A stretch of 64,000 bases of DNA from contig NC_081405.1 of NCBI RefSeq assembly GCF_030272615.1, forward strand, positions 472,054,008 to 472,118,007, written 5' to 3'. This DNA comes from Cryptomeria japonica. Taxonomy: Eukaryota; Streptophyta; Pinopsida; Cupressales; Cupressaceae. Of this stretch, positions 36,767 through 49,149 are shown piece after piece (positions within the stretch are counted from its first letter, which is position 1; each line of letters starts with the position of its first letter). The position numbers and the translations under genes are program-made. A model generated the notes under the pieces. The model was not told the DNA's origin. It made no database searches and saw nothing but the letters and a program-made list of their open reading frames with translations.

Positions 36767-39209
36767 TGTTGAACACAAGATGTCACTGAGAGGGGGGGGT
36801 GAATCAATGGTTTCCAAATCTTTTCCCTTTTCTATCCTATGTGTGCATACTAGTTAACTGATCTAACATAAAATAAACATACTGGTTTGAGGGGAGTATA
36901 ACACAACCGCAACCACACATAAAAGGGACATCTCATAACACCAGATGTATGAGGAAAACCCAAGATGGGAAAAACCTTGGTGAGAAGTGTTGTTGGAGAC
37001 TACTACTTCAATCCAGCCTCACAATGAAAACCTCGATTACAACATTTAGGGCACCAACCCAAGGAGTACCACTCCTACTTTAGGGAACCAACCCAAGGAG
37101 AACCAACCCCTACACCGAGCTCCAACTCAATGATCTATAATGAATATAATCAATTACAAAAGTGATAGCCTTGTTACAAAAGAACTTTGTAACTCTCATG
37201 CAAGTCTCTTCACCGGTTCTTCTCTCTCCAATTCTTTGTTGGTTATCTTCTCACCTTCTCTCCGCTGCAACCTTCTCTCTTGTTGCAAATCACTCTCTTC
37301 TACAACCATACCGGTTCACATTCTTCTTCTTCTTTGTCAGTTCTGCTCTCTGTCGGTTCTCTTTTCTCTCTGTCATACTATTGCTTGCCACCACAGGTCT
37401 TCTTCAGTCAGTTAGTTGTCTGCAATATGATTACTACCAATTCTCAGCTTATTGGTTCTTCACTGAAATCTTCTCTGCAATCTTCTAGGCCAATTCAATC
37501 ACCACTGGTGCACTCCTTTGTTAGACTTAATGGTAGACTACCGGGTAACTGACTCTTGCTAGTTGAATTCTTCTAACCAGTTCTCTCTCTCACACTCAGT
37601 CTCTTCTTTGATTGTCATTGAGCACTTGAATGGTCATCTCTCTTCTTCTTAGCTTCTCTATCTCATGCATCAACAACATCAACATAATTTACATCTTTGA
37701 TTTGCACTCTTATAACCAAACTTTCCCACCTAAATGTGAGTTCAAACATTTGTGTGCTAGGGTTTCCGCCATGCAATGAATCTGCATCCAATTTGATCTC
37801 TGATCATCATGGCACATCATATCCGATCATATCTCATGTCCTTTATTGATGACTTATAGCTCATCAATTAACATCACCATACTCTTTACCTTTCAATGCA
37901 CGTCTTCTATATTTAGTCATTTGTAGCATGATTTACGGCCTTTTGTTTGATCAATCGCGTGCATGATGTGATTTACTTCACCCACTTCGATCTACAAGAT
38001 CAGTCTGTATTGGATCTTTGTTGTTTCCTTGATCTCGAACCACAATCCTCTGTCATCATACGTCGAGCTTCACAGTCATTATTAAATGCTTGACCAATCG
38101 CCAACAAACTCACCAAAAAACCACATCGGCTTGTACATGCATGCCGGTTCAACTCCACGTGGTCCCTTTGTCAGCATCCATCTTGGCTCACTATGTCAGT
38201 CCAACTTGGTCACCAACCAATAGCACATAACCAGGTTCATCTATCGATTCACAAACCCTGCCGGTTATTACCCTAACCGGTTTATCTTCACCCTTTCTCT
38301 TTGCTTCTCTTCCGGTGGAACACCTAAACTAGTTAGCACACTTGCCAACCTACCTCGTGCACATCTTTGACAAATGGGAGCCTTCTGCATCTATACCAGT
38401 AGTATCTTATGCATGTATACTGGTAAGATTCCATGAACACCAGTTCTCGGTTCAACTGGTTTGTCAAAGTGACAAACATATCCTTCAATCTCTGTACCGA
38501 CTACTCATCATGTCTACCTGGCTGATCTAGTGCATATCTCTAATCTCATGCACCTAAGGCAAATTAGTGTTTCATTGGTTTGGTTGGATCCAATAACTAC
38601 TCAACTTCCTTCTACTCTTCTGTCTTATCTTAGAGAACTATGATGCATTCCATGCATAATAGGAAATAAGCTTCACTTATCGGTGGGAGTGGATCCTTGT
38701 CATCTACATCCTGCATTGCACCAATATGGCTTCCCTATTTGAGCAAACACATATGATCTGGTTGGGCACACTCACTGTTAGTCATATCTTCATATGGTGA
38801 CTGCATATTTATCCCGTGGGAGTCCTGTTGTTTCACATCCAACAACATACTGGTGGCCTGCACATACTTCACCTCCAGTGTTGATGTGTTTTTTACAACA
38901 TTCTGCACCTTCATCATAATCAACAAACCAACATCTTTCTCTCTTGTCGGTTGGCAACAATGTACTGCCAACATGTCACTCACTGGTCTCTTGTCTATAT
39001 CTTCAACACAAGTCAATACTAACTTGTGTACCGGTTACTCCAATGATCATTATCCAGAATGACATTCTCTTCCTTACCAGTGACCTGCTATGCTAGTTGA
39101 CATCAAAGACATCATTTCTGGTATACATCAATGACAACACTGCCCATCAATCTCCCATACCGGTTGCCACCTTATACCGTTTGATATCAATCACAACACA
39201 ATGCCAACA
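36767..39209 (-). mobile_element. 5' LTR of copia B
   Basis: TGTTGAACACAAGATGTCACTGAGAGG start, AATGCCAACA end; aligned throughout to 30847-33348 with many transitions. Length 2,443 bp against 2,502 for its partner. Confidence 0.9.
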
Positions 39210-39214
39210 TAGAC
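39210..39214. repeat. Target duplication of copia B, right (TAGAC)
   Basis: Decayed partner of CAAAC at 30842-30846. Confidence 0.65.
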
Positions 39215-40456
39215 AAATTAGAACCTGAAACCTGCAAATTCAGAGTCCGGAGTCCAAGGCATGCATCCCAAGGCATCAAGGAAAGGGGCGGCCCAGCAGA
39301 AAAAAATTGATTAGAAGGAAAAATTCATTTCAACACATTGGATTCAGCCCTTTGGAGGACTTCATTGCCCATTCAGCCACCACGTCCAACAACACCAAAA
39401 TCACAACAACAACCAAGAAATTCCAAAACCACACTGAAACTGAATCAAACGCTTGAAAAACGTCACGCAAAAATCATCTATCTAGCTAGGTACTATGTCT
39501 CAAGTATGAAACTGAAGAAAATAGGAAGCTCGTCCAACTTCAAAGTCTAGTCACTAACCATTCTGACAACATAATGGTATAAATTATCTGAATGCCCAAA
39601 TGAGGAGCCAAGCACCTATATAAATAGTTTTCCTAGTCTGAAATTGAAATCCAAATACCGCCAAATTCACCCCTTCAAATTTGCATTTCATTTCCCAAGG
39701 TGGCCTCAAGTTAGGCACCCTACTCATAAGCCAAAAATCACTCCTAGAGGAAAAAAACCACGATTTGGCATGTAAATAAAACTGCGCTAAATAAAAATAA
39801 TGCCTCCACATTCACTTTTGGCATCCCCTTCATAAAATAAATATTTCGACTAGCAAACTTAGGGAAACAACATTATGCACAATTCTCGATACAATTGATT
39901 AGGAATATAAATAATTAAATATTAAACTTTAAAGTAAAGTAATAATATTTAATTAATTCTAATTAATTCACTTATATCTCCAATACTGATCGCAGTCAAA
40001 ACAATAGGTGAACTGAAGTGAAGAAAAACACTGAACTACACTGGATCGGAGCTCTGACCAAGGCTGCCAAAATTAGCAATACCTGAACTGATAGTTACTA
40101 AAAATAGTAAGTCAAGGAAAACTACTCTGAAAATATTGATCATTGAACCTAGAGAGAGAGCTCAAAAAACCTAGAAAAACTGTACTATCTGATCAACCCA
40201 ACAACCACTTACTAAAAATAGTAAGTTCAAAATTCTTGTCAGAACTGAATGCATGTTATACCACTGAGAAACTCTCGAAAAACCCAGAAGGAATCCATGA
40301 AGAGTAATGTAGAATTCCCACTAGACAGTCCTCAAATGGCTTGTGCAGAACTCCACAAAAATAGGAAACCCTAATGCTCCATTCCAGCCAGCCTATGGGT
40401 CTCTGAAATAGGCCAATGGGGCACTACTTACTCCTCACTAAGACTAGGACATTATA
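39215..40456 (-). mobile_element. 3' LTR of chromovirus, inner piece
   Basis: Continues the alignment with 46176-47482 after copia B. Its inner terminus is ...GGACATTATA where the other LTR has GGACATTACA, so the terminal CA has become TA. A TATTTATATAGG motif on the minus strand near 39615-39630 may be the TATA box. Confidence 0.85.
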
Positions 40457-41720
40457 GTCCACTCTCCCCAAGATTGCTTGCCCTCAAGAAATCCCAAGCC
40501 TAGATGTTGCAGAATCTCCTCATTCTCCCAAGTAGCATCCTCAATTAGTAAGTTCTTCCATTTCACTAAGTATTCTCTGATGGTTCTCCTCCTCAAAAAT
40601 CATTCTCCGATATCAATGATTTCCTTAGGAATGAGTACCAATTCTTCCTCTTCATCCAAAGGAGGCAAATCTGTGGAGACCATAACATTGTGTCCAAGTG
40701 CCTTTTTTAGGCGTGACATGTGGAAGACATTATGTACACGACTACTCACTGGTAGCTCCAACTCATAAGCCACAACTCCAACTCTTCTGATGACCCTGAA
40801 CGAACCATAAAAACATGGCTTGAGTTTATCCGCTCCACTCTTCTTAAGAGTAGACTGTCTGAAAGGTTGTAGTCTTAGGTAAACCATATCTCCAACCTCG
40901 AATGAGCGCTCAACTCTCTATTGGTCAGTGCAAAACTTCTGTTGGTTTTGCACAATTTGAAGGTTGTCCCTCACTGCCTTCAAAATATCTTGACATTTCT
41001 GAACCATGTCCTTAGCTTGAGGGGCTCGACTGTCACCAAAAAAAAAATCAGCAAATCTGGGAGCCTCATAACCATACAATGCCATAAATGGTGACATCTT
41101 GATAGACATGTGATAGGCAAAATTATAGAAGTAATCACCCAAGTGCAACTATCTCACCCATGCTTTCTATTGCTTTGAAACATAGTTTCTAAGATATTCT
41201 TCCAATGATTTGTTTACTATCTTCATTTTCTTGTCAGCCTAAGGGTGATAACTTGTGCTCGGGGTAAGCACAGTACCACACAATCAGAAAATCTCCTGCC
41301 AGAAAGTGCTTAGGAACTTGTTGTCCCTATCACTTACAATGTTTTTAGGTAGCCCATGTAGCCTAAACACCTCATGAAAGAACACTTCAGCAACCTGTGT
41401 TTCTATAAATGAGCTGGTGATAGAAAAAAAGTGAGCAAATTTGGTTAATATGTCTACCACCACATAGATACAATCCTTCCCACTAGCTCTAGGCAACCCA
41501 ATGATGAAGTCCATAGAGATACTTTCCTATTTTTGACTGGGAATCAACAATGGTTGCAACAAACCAGTGGGTCCAGTGTGCTCGTCCTTGTTCTTCTGAC
41601 AAGTATGGCATTCCTTGATGTACTTCAAGACATCTTTTTTCAACCCTTTTCAAGAGAATCTCTCTCAGATCTGCTTGTATGTCTTGATATCCCTTGATGA
41701 CCAGCAAGGGGTAAGTCATG
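40457..41720 (-). pseudogene. Chromovirus integrase with C-terminal chromodomain
   Basis: Zinc-binding part HDLPLAGHQG (about 41790) and CHTCQKNK (about 41605), then core: MDFIIGLPR (first Asp, about 41510), VSDRDNKF (second Asp, about 41320). At the expected third position the frame reads KKMKIVNKSLEEYL (about 41220), with Lys where integrases have Glu. SPFMALYGY and a GSFRVIRRVG module follow (40600-40887). After one stop the last part reads RRTIREYLVKWKNL and ATWENEEIL, a chromodomain that in active chromoviruses steers insertion to modified chromatin. Stop lies in the LTR edge. Confidence 0.85.
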
Positions 41721-41788
41721 AAAAGTTTGTAATACCTTCTCCTTCAACTTAGATTCAGGTGGAAGAAATATTCTACCCTTATACACTA

Positions 41789-43260
41789 TCAAACCATCCA
41801 CCAAACTGTACTTTTCATCATGAAAAGTACCCTCAATAAGGCTGGTTGCAAACTGATTTTTGGCATAATTAGCCAACAACAAATCTTTCCAATTAGCAGT
41901 GAGCTCAGATGTGGTCTCCGTGAAAGTACATCTACCACTATGTTATTTTTTCCTTTAACATACTCAATGTCAAATTCATAAGCCTGAAGCTTACTAACCC
42001 ACTTTTGTTGCCTTTCATTCAAATCTTTCTGGTGCATGAAGTGTCTAAGACTGTTATGATCAGTCTTAACAACAAACTTACTCCCCACAAGATATTGCTT
42101 GAACTTTGTAAGAGCATGCAATATGGAAAGCATCTCTTTATCATAAATTGAATACAATATTTCAGGTCCTCTCAACATCCTACCTTCAAAGATAATAGGA
42201 TGCTTGTCTTGCATAAGGACCACACCAACACCTTCTCTCGATGCATCACACTATAGTTCAAAAGGCTTAGTGAAATCTAGTAAGGCCAAAATAGTTTATG
42301 AGAACATAATCTCCTTTAACCAATCAAACACTATTTGTGCTTTGTCTGACCACTCAAAAGATCCTTTCTTAGTGAGATTTGTGAGGGGGGAAACCAACTG
42401 AGAATATCCCTTTACAAACCTTCTGTAAAAACAACATAGACTAAAGAATCCCTTCAAGTGTGTTATGTTCTCAAGTGATGGCCAATCAATGATATCTCTA
42501 ATATTTTTAGGATCCACCTTCACACCTTCTACATTGATGATGTGACCAAGATAGAGAAGCTCTCTCATTCCAAATTCACATTTGGACTCCTTAGCAAATA
42601 GGGTTTCAAACTCTAGTACACTGAGCACTTCATCTAAGTGCTACAAGTGCTCCTTCCAAGACTTTCTGAAAATGAGGATATCATCAAAAAATATGATCCC
42701 AAACTTTCTCAGTTACTTCTAGAAGATCTTGTTCATGTAATACTAGAATGTGGCAGGAGCGTTAGTCAAGCCATGAAAAGGCATGACTAGAAATTTGAAA
42801 TGCCCAAAGTGGCATCTGAATGTTGTCTTCTCAACATCTGATGCTCTCATCCTAATTTGATGGTAGCCTGATCTGATGTCTATCTTCGAGAAGAACACTA
42901 CACCATGTAGCTTGTCAATGAGCTCATCAATCCTTGGAATAGGGTACCGATTCCTGATGGTTTTATGATTTAGTGCATGATAATCCATGCACATATGCAT
43001 GGTCCCATCCTTCTTTTTTACCAATACAATAGGCGAAGCAAAAGGGCTCTTGCTTGGCCTAATGTAACCCATGTCCAACACCTCCTTAATGGATTTCTCA
43101 ATCTCATCCTTCTGCTTCTTGGGTATTGATAAGGAGTAGTCATAATAGGCTTAGTGCCTTCTTCCAACTCAATGATGTGTTCAGTACCACACTCAGGCGG
43201 TCTACCAGGAGGTGGATTGTCAAACACCTTACTCCTTTTTGTAAGCAAAGCTTGAATGCC
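41789..43260 (-). pseudogene. Chromovirus reverse transcriptase and RNase H
   Basis: From right: ELEEGTKPI and [26 protein letters not shown] (split by a frame change near 43080), [13 protein letters not shown], then FFDDILIF as the catalytic motif (about 42680), the LGHIINVEGVKVDPKNI connection (42296-42628), and RNase H with CDASREGVGVVLMQ, YDKEMLSILHAL and TDHNSLRHFM (41789-42270). Stops at about 42740, 42725, 42640 and 42295 break it. Order and spacing are complete. Confidence 0.9.
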
Positions 43261-44046
43261 ATCAAGATAACTTCTCTTCTATTCAAGTAAATTAGATGGC
43301 ATGACCATACACTCAAGAGATCTACCAAGAGATGGTTTCCCCAAGACCTTACTCTTATCTATGATTAATGCTTGAATATTTATAGAGTAGCTTCTCTTGA
43401 CATCTAGTGGATTTGACGACATTATCAAACACTGTGCTGCCCACTCCACTTGGTTATGGCGGATCAACCTCTCCATCCTCTTCAATGAAAAAATTTGAGA
43501 CCACCATCTGGCATTCCTCTCAATACCACCTTCTTCCCATCAGACATGAACTTCAACTCCATGGTTTGCAGATTTAACATGATCTGACCAAGAGATCTCA
43601 GCCATTAAATCTTGAGGACTACATCATCAATCCCTCCAATGCTAACCACAAAAAAGTCATTTCTAATTTCATGATTTCCCAACTTCAGAGACATGTTGGA
43701 AATCATTCAGTTGCAGGATATAGTGGAGCCATCAGCTACCATGACTTTGAAGCCTTTTACTTCCTTGACCACTATCCCCCCTCTTCCCAACAATTCTTTA
43801 ATCAATGAAGTTATGAGTCAATCCCGTTTCATTGAGAGTAATGACACAATGTTCTCCTATCACTCCCTAAACTCTAAAGGACTCATTTTTGTGAATGCTC
43901 GAGAGTTGAGAAACCACTCCCCTATCTTCTAGTTCACTTTCAGGCCCTTCGGGAACCTCTTCATACTCGTTGTCCTCAATTCCAGTCTGTTGTTCTGAAA
44001 TATCATAATCTGATCGATTTGGTGTAAATTTCCCTTCCCATGACAT
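43261..44046 (-). pseudogene. Chromovirus protease region, heavily decayed
   Basis: A minus-strand reading near 43830-43900 gives TGLTHNFID, matching the D-S-G-x-T/S-H-N-F-I protease motif with the Asp-Ser positions damaged. A linker to RT follows (43279-43485). The plus-strand frame 43693-43932 is a shadow. Confidence 0.5.
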
Positions 44047-45312
44047 TTATATCATGAGGCCCCAAGGTTCTCTACAAGAGTAGCAAAAATTCTTCCTCTG
44101 GAGCTCTTGACAGAGCTCTTCATCCATCCGAGAAGGGAACTTCTTGGTCTGATTTGAAAACTTCTTATCCTTCTGGAGAGAAAAATGCCTGGACTGAAAT
44201 TCACTCTTTGGGGCAGCCAACTCCATACTCCTAGATTTCTTGATGGCCTCATCCAAGGTAGGCGGATCGAAAGCTTTAAACCATCCTTTCAAGGGCTCTT
44301 CAAGACCTTCTATGAAAAGAACAACTAGCCTCTTCTCTGAGATGTTGCTAACCATAATTGAAAGATTTTGGAACTCAGTTATGTAATAATCCAAGGAGCC
44401 TTATTGTTTGAGTTGTGCAAGCTCTCTAAATTTCACCTCTGGATCCTTAGAATCAAACCTATCAATCAGCTCATTGGTGAATTCAACATAGGTGGTTATC
44501 AAGTTATGTCCAAGGGTGACCAACCCATGGTACCACCATTTGTGAGAAACTCCATCCAAGTGCAAGGTGGTAAACTTGATGGCTTCTTCTTCGGGCATAG
44601 GCCTCAAGGACAAATAATTGTCTAACTTCTGCACCCACGTTCTAGTTGTACTCTTACTACTTTTTCCATCAAAATGTGTCAGAGTAACCCTCCCAAGAGC
44701 TTGTTGATAATATCTTGGAGTGGAGTATCTATTATCATATCTTCCTTCCCTCCTCTTCTTCGGATTCATGTATTGGTCAAGAGACAAGATATTTTGGATC
44801 TCTTGGGGAAGTGATGCATACTCCACAAAACTAGCTCGGATCTCATCAACCACAGAGATTTCAACTTCAGCAGGCGGTGTTTCCCTTGGAAGGAAAATTG
44901 GTTGCAACAACCTTGTCATCAATCCAACAGGCATTCCACTACTATTGCTACCATTTTTGTTGCCATCCCCATTACCACTAGAGTTGGTGGAAGTGCTGGC
45001 ATTATTTCCACTCATATTCTGATTTTGATCTTGACTATGCCCTCCTCCAACACTCTGTCTAAAGGTGGCTATCATTTGGGACATCATGTCCATCATAGTA
45101 TCAATTTTTTTCTCCATTTTCTCCACAACCATAGCTACATAATTCTGACCAAATATTCTTTCTCCCATTGAATCTACTGAATCAACTAAATCAATTTCCT
45201 TATCTCTGTTTCTCTGAACCTCTGAAAAAGTCTCTTCAATTGGCACTGCAAGAATCTGATACTGAAGTCGTCTTTGTTCTCTGTTGTAGTAATGAATGTC
45301 TCTGTCACTCAT
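44047..45312 (-). pseudogene. Chromovirus gag
   Basis: Met at 45312 lies about 45 bases inside the PBS. Residues about 60-90 carry VVEKMEKKIDTMMDMMSQM (coiled coil), about 110-140 an Asn/Gly/Ser-rich linker, and about 215-300 the retrotransposon gag core (TRTWVQKLDNYL, WWYHGL). One stop (44401) follows LKQ and the same frame goes on with RLVVLFIEGLEEPL and ends in a zinc-knuckle remnant CYSCREPWG, whose His and last Cys are lost. Confidence 0.85.
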
Positions 45313-45357
45313 GGAGAACTCCGATCACTCTAAATTCACAGGTTGGTAGGAAAACTA

Positions 45358-45369
45358 GCTCTGATACCA
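45358..45369 (-). promoter_or_regulatory. Primer binding site of chromovirus
   Basis: Minus strand TGGTATCAGAGC, a full 12-base initiator-Met tRNA-type site, one base from the 5' LTR. Confidence 0.9.
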
Positions 45370-45370
45370 T

Positions 45371-47482
45371 TGTAATATTCCCCTTATTTTATTTTTTTTC
45401 ACAAAGTTACATTCAACACAACACTTGTTAATGTTAGGAAATGAAAAACAAATTCTGCTGAAAGTAACCCTCCACTTTCTGATCACTGAGAGCCCAACAT
45501 GGGAGGGTGAGATCATACAATGCTAAGGGGATCATTAGGTGCTTGAAAATTGAAATTGATTACAATTTGGGTGGCAAGCCCGACCCTTTCACTTTTCAAC
45601 GAGATAGAAAACCATAAGACTTGGTGGTAAACCAGCCAAGGAGAAAACTCTAGCACACAAAACTAATCAACTCTACTGTTATAGTTTAGTAGGAGGGCTC
45701 ATTACAAACAAAATTAACTCAACCGCAATATTTCAGTGGGAGGACTCAATACAACAAAATCAACTCAACCGCAGTATTTCAACAGGAGGACTTATTACAA
45801 CAAATCAACTCTACTATAGTATTTCAGTGGGAGGACTTACAAAATTTCCAAATTACAAACATAGGATGCGACCAAGCCATCCTCTTCAACTTGCATAGTG
45901 GGAACTACAAATAAGATGCAACAAGAATGATTGATTAATACTACTCAAACAAACTTATAAAATAGAGATATGAGATTAGATAAGAAGCTTAATACCGATC
46001 TCAAGCAATCCACTATCAAAATCACACAACATTAAAGCACAACTTGTTGTTCTGAATCTGAAAATCAATAACATGCAGAACCAGCCACACCCAACTACAC
46101 CAAAAAGCTCACAACTCACTCAAATCAACACAAAATCAAACCAAATAAAAAAAATGAAATATATGGCTTAAACAAACAACTTATAACCTCAAACCTGCAA
46201 ATTTAGAGTTTGGAATCCAAGACACACATCCCAAGGCAACAAGGAAAGGGGTGGCCCAGCAAAAAAAAATGATCAGCTTGGAAAAATTCATTTCAACACG
46301 TTGGATTCAGCCCTTTGGAGGACTTCATCGCCCATATGATGGTCAATTTTTGGGCCAATACCCACAACAAGATGATCAATAGGCAAGGAGATATGAGCAA
46401 AAGATTGCTTTGGCTACCACGTCCAACAACACCAAAATCACAATAGCAACCAAGAAATTACAAAACCACGCTGAAACTGAATCAAACACTTCAAAAACAT
46501 CACCCAAAAATCATCTATCCAGCTGGGTATTGTGTCTCAAGTACAAAAATGAAGCAACTAGGAAGCTCTTCCAACTTCGAAGTTTAGTCACTAACCATTC
46601 TAGAACAATAACGGTGTAAATTATCAAGATGCCCAAATGAGGAGCCAAGCACCTGTATAAATAGTTTTCCTAGTTTCAAAGTCAAATCCAAATACCGCCA
46701 AATTCACCCCTTCAAATTTGCATTTCATTTCCCAAGGTGGGCTCAAGTTAGGCGCCCTACTCATAAGCCAAAAATCACTCCTAGAGGGAAAAAACCACGA
46801 TTTGGCATGTAAATAAAACTTTGCTTAATAAAAATAATGCCTCCACATTCACTTTTGGCATCCCCTTCATAAATAAATATTTCACCTAATAGACTTAGGA
46901 AAACAATACTATGCACAATTATAGAAACAATTGATGAGGAATATAAATAATTAAATATTAAACTTTAAAGTAAAGTAATAATATTCAATTAATTCACTTA
47001 TATCTCCAATACTGATCGCAGTCAAAACAATAGGTGAACTGAAGTGAAGAAAAACAATGAACTGCATTGGATCGGAGCTCTGCCTAAGACTGCCAAAAAT
47101 AGCAATACTTGAACTGACACTTACTAAAAATAGTAAGTCAAGGAAAACTACTCCGAAAATCTTGATCATCAAACCCAGAGAGAGAGCTCAGAAAACCCAT
47201 AAAAAGTATACTATCCAGTCAGCCCAACAACCACTTACTAAAAATAGTAAGTTCAGAATTCTCCTAAGAACTGAATGCATGTTATACCACCAAGAAACTC
47301 TCGAAAAACCCAAAAGGAATCCACGAACAAAAATATCAAATTCTCACCGGACAGTCCTCAAATGGCTCGTGCAAAACTCCACAAAAATAGGAAACCCTAA
47401 TTCTCCATTCCAATTAGCCTACGGGTCTCCGAAATAGGCCAATGGACCACTTCTTACTCCTCACTGAGAAGGGGACATTACA
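45371..47482 (-). mobile_element. 5' LTR of chromovirus
   Basis: TGTAATATTCCCCTTA to GGGGACATTACA, 2,112 bp with TG...CA ends. Contains the four-unit tandem repeat (45665-45845) and an 80-base segment (46336-46415) missing from the other LTR. At about 46165-46185 it has the uninterrupted site that copia B occupies in the other LTR. The plus-strand frames 46410-46619 and 47057-47437 are not genes. Confidence 0.9.
45665..45845. repeat. Four tandem units of about 46 bp, second LTR copy
   Basis: Same array as 30330-30510, with independent substitutions. Confidence 0.9.
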
Positions 47483-47487
47483 AAATT
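47483..47487. repeat. Target site duplication of chromovirus, right (AAATT)
   Basis: Identical to 30033-30037. Confidence 0.85.
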
Positions 47488-48035
47488 AAATAAAAAATTA
47501 AACCACAAACCAAAACCTAGTTTAAGATCCATGCACAAAAGCCAACTTAACTTTTCTTCAAACCATTCTAAGGAAACAACTAAGTGTGGATCTCTTTGTC
47601 GATAAATCTATCAGAATTTAAACTAGTAACCAAAACGTGTTCTGAGAACATTGCCCAATTCTAATAACTCACAAAACAACTAAGTGTCAAGTGCATTAAT
47701 AAACATGCTTGTCAAGGATTCAGTCGGAGATCAATTCTAAAACCATAACTTAATTTAAAAACCAAAACCAATGCTCAATGCCTTAAGAAAATGACTAAGT
47801 ATTAATCGCTATAGGCATAGCATTATTGGCAATTTTGTTAAAAAATAAAAATAAAAAAATAAAACCTATAACCGGTTCTAAGAACCAGTGAAAAAATTGG
47901 TCAACTTCATAAATGGTGAAGTATGGATTTCCGTAACAATTGCAACATTATTGACAACACAATTTATGTTTCTTTAACCATTAAAGCACTATCCTTTGAC
48001 ATCAATGCCAATATTAACAACGCCTGAAACTAACA
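47488..48035 (-). mobile_element. 3' LTR of copia C, right piece
   Basis: Ends ...AACGCCTGAAACTAACA followed by the PPT. Together with 28644-30037 it completes the interrupted LTR. Contains TATAACCGGTTCTAAGAACCAGT. Confidence 0.7.
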
Positions 48036-48048
48036 ATGTCCCCCTTTA
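48036..48048 (-). promoter_or_regulatory. Polypurine tract of copia C
   Basis: Minus strand TAAAGGGGGACAT next to the LTR; further copies AAAGGGGGAGT at 48244-48254 and GTCAAAGGGAGAGAG at 48283-48297. Confidence 0.7.
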
Positions 48049-48409
48049 TCATTGATAGCAAAACTACTCAACAAAACTTCAACTGATCAATGACATGTCA
48101 ACTGTGATAGTAAAATTCTTCTGCTCATCTATCCATCTACTCATTCATCTCTGGACTTGTGCTAGAAACAACTCTCTTTTGCTCACTAAAACATTATCTC
48201 TCAGCCTTATTGTCAATCACATTACTTTTTGGATTTGCAAAACACTCCCCCTTTCTATATGCTCTTATGTCAAACACTCAATCTCTCTCCCTTTGACATC
48301 AATGAGAAAGGTGGTCCGATTCTCTACTCTCTAAGGATAGAAAAATAAAATATTACGATGCCCCGCCTAGGAAGATGCTCTCCTTTGGAATTTCAAATGA
48401 AATAAAGAG

Positions 48410-48960
48410 GTAATACCCCTAGCTTCTACTGTGGAAGCTCAAACATTTCATTAGGAAGGGGCTTTGTAAATATGTTTGTGATATGATCTTTTGTAGCCAC
48501 ATACTCTAGCTGAACTTGGTTTGCAACTTTTTTTGTGAGAAAATGATGCTTGATCAAGATATGCTTTGTTATGGAGTGCATCACTAGATTCTTTGATATA
48601 TTTATGGAACTGGTATTATTACAAAGAATGAGAATCAATTATCATACTCCACCTTGATGTCTTTCAAGGTTTTCTTCATCCATAGTAGCTGCATGCAACA
48701 TGAAACAACAACAATGTATTATGCCTCAGTTGTGAAAAGTGATACTAACTCTTGTTTCTTGCTATGGCATGAAACCAATATATCTCCTAAAAAGAATGCA
48801 CCACCACTAGTTCTTTTCTTGTCATCAATGAATCTTTCCCAATCAACATTTGTATATGCATGTAAACTGAAAGCATCACTTATAGGATACCATGGATCAA
48901 AATCCATTGTTTGTTTTAGATATCTAAATATTCACATAACAAATTTTACATGTGTTTCTT
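48410..48960 (-). pseudogene. Copia C RNase H
   Basis: 48719-48907 reads YTNVDWERFIDDKKRTSGGAFFLGD, the copia RNase H opening (D-x-DW-G...D-R-STSG), ending at the TTEA motif. 48426-48638 reads HSITKHILIKHHFL and EYVATKDHITNIFTKPLP, the copia RNase H C-terminus. A frame change separates them. Confidence 0.85.
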
Positions 48961-49149
48961 CTGGAGCAACCTAAAACCTGGCCACCATGCATATTTCTTT
49001 CATTATATTAAGTCGTGAAGCAATTAAATACAACACTCTTTCAATCATAGATCTATACAATGTCTAATTTGCCAACAAAGATTCATCTTCTTTTCTAAAT
49101 TTGCACCTAGTCACCATAGGCATTCCAATTGGCGTGCAATCTTCCATTT

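Larger units (their letters stand above)
30847..39209 (-). mobile_element. Copia element B, gag without pol
   Basis: Two LTRs (30847-33348 and 36767-39209, about 2.45-2.5 kb), PBS-like site, PPT and a 3.4-kb internal region. The internal region encodes only gag segments; no copia protease, integrase, RT or RNase H motif is visible between 33349 and 34690. This is the make-up of a non-autonomous element that would need another element's enzymes. It is inserted in the 3' LTR of the chromovirus. Confidence 0.85.
30038..47482 (-). mobile_element. Chromovirus (Ty3/gypsy with chromodomain)
   Basis: Complete outline: 5' LTR 45371-47482, PBS 45358-45369, gag, protease, RT, RNase H, integrase, chromodomain, then 3' LTR (30038-30846 plus 39215-40456) interrupted by copia B. 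Flanked by AAATT on both sides. It sits inside the LTR of copia C. All ORFs carry stops, so it is dead. Not counting copia B it is about 9.1 kb. Confidence 0.9.

Noticed and set aside
32883-39016. Related minus-strand frames at 32883-33155 and 38735-39016
   Set aside because: Their similarity is expected because they are the same position in the two LTRs of copia B.
45358-45369. Partial tRNA gene from the TGGTATCAGAGC match
   Set aside because: Only the 12 bases complementary to the tRNA 3' end are present, beside an LTR: a primer binding site.
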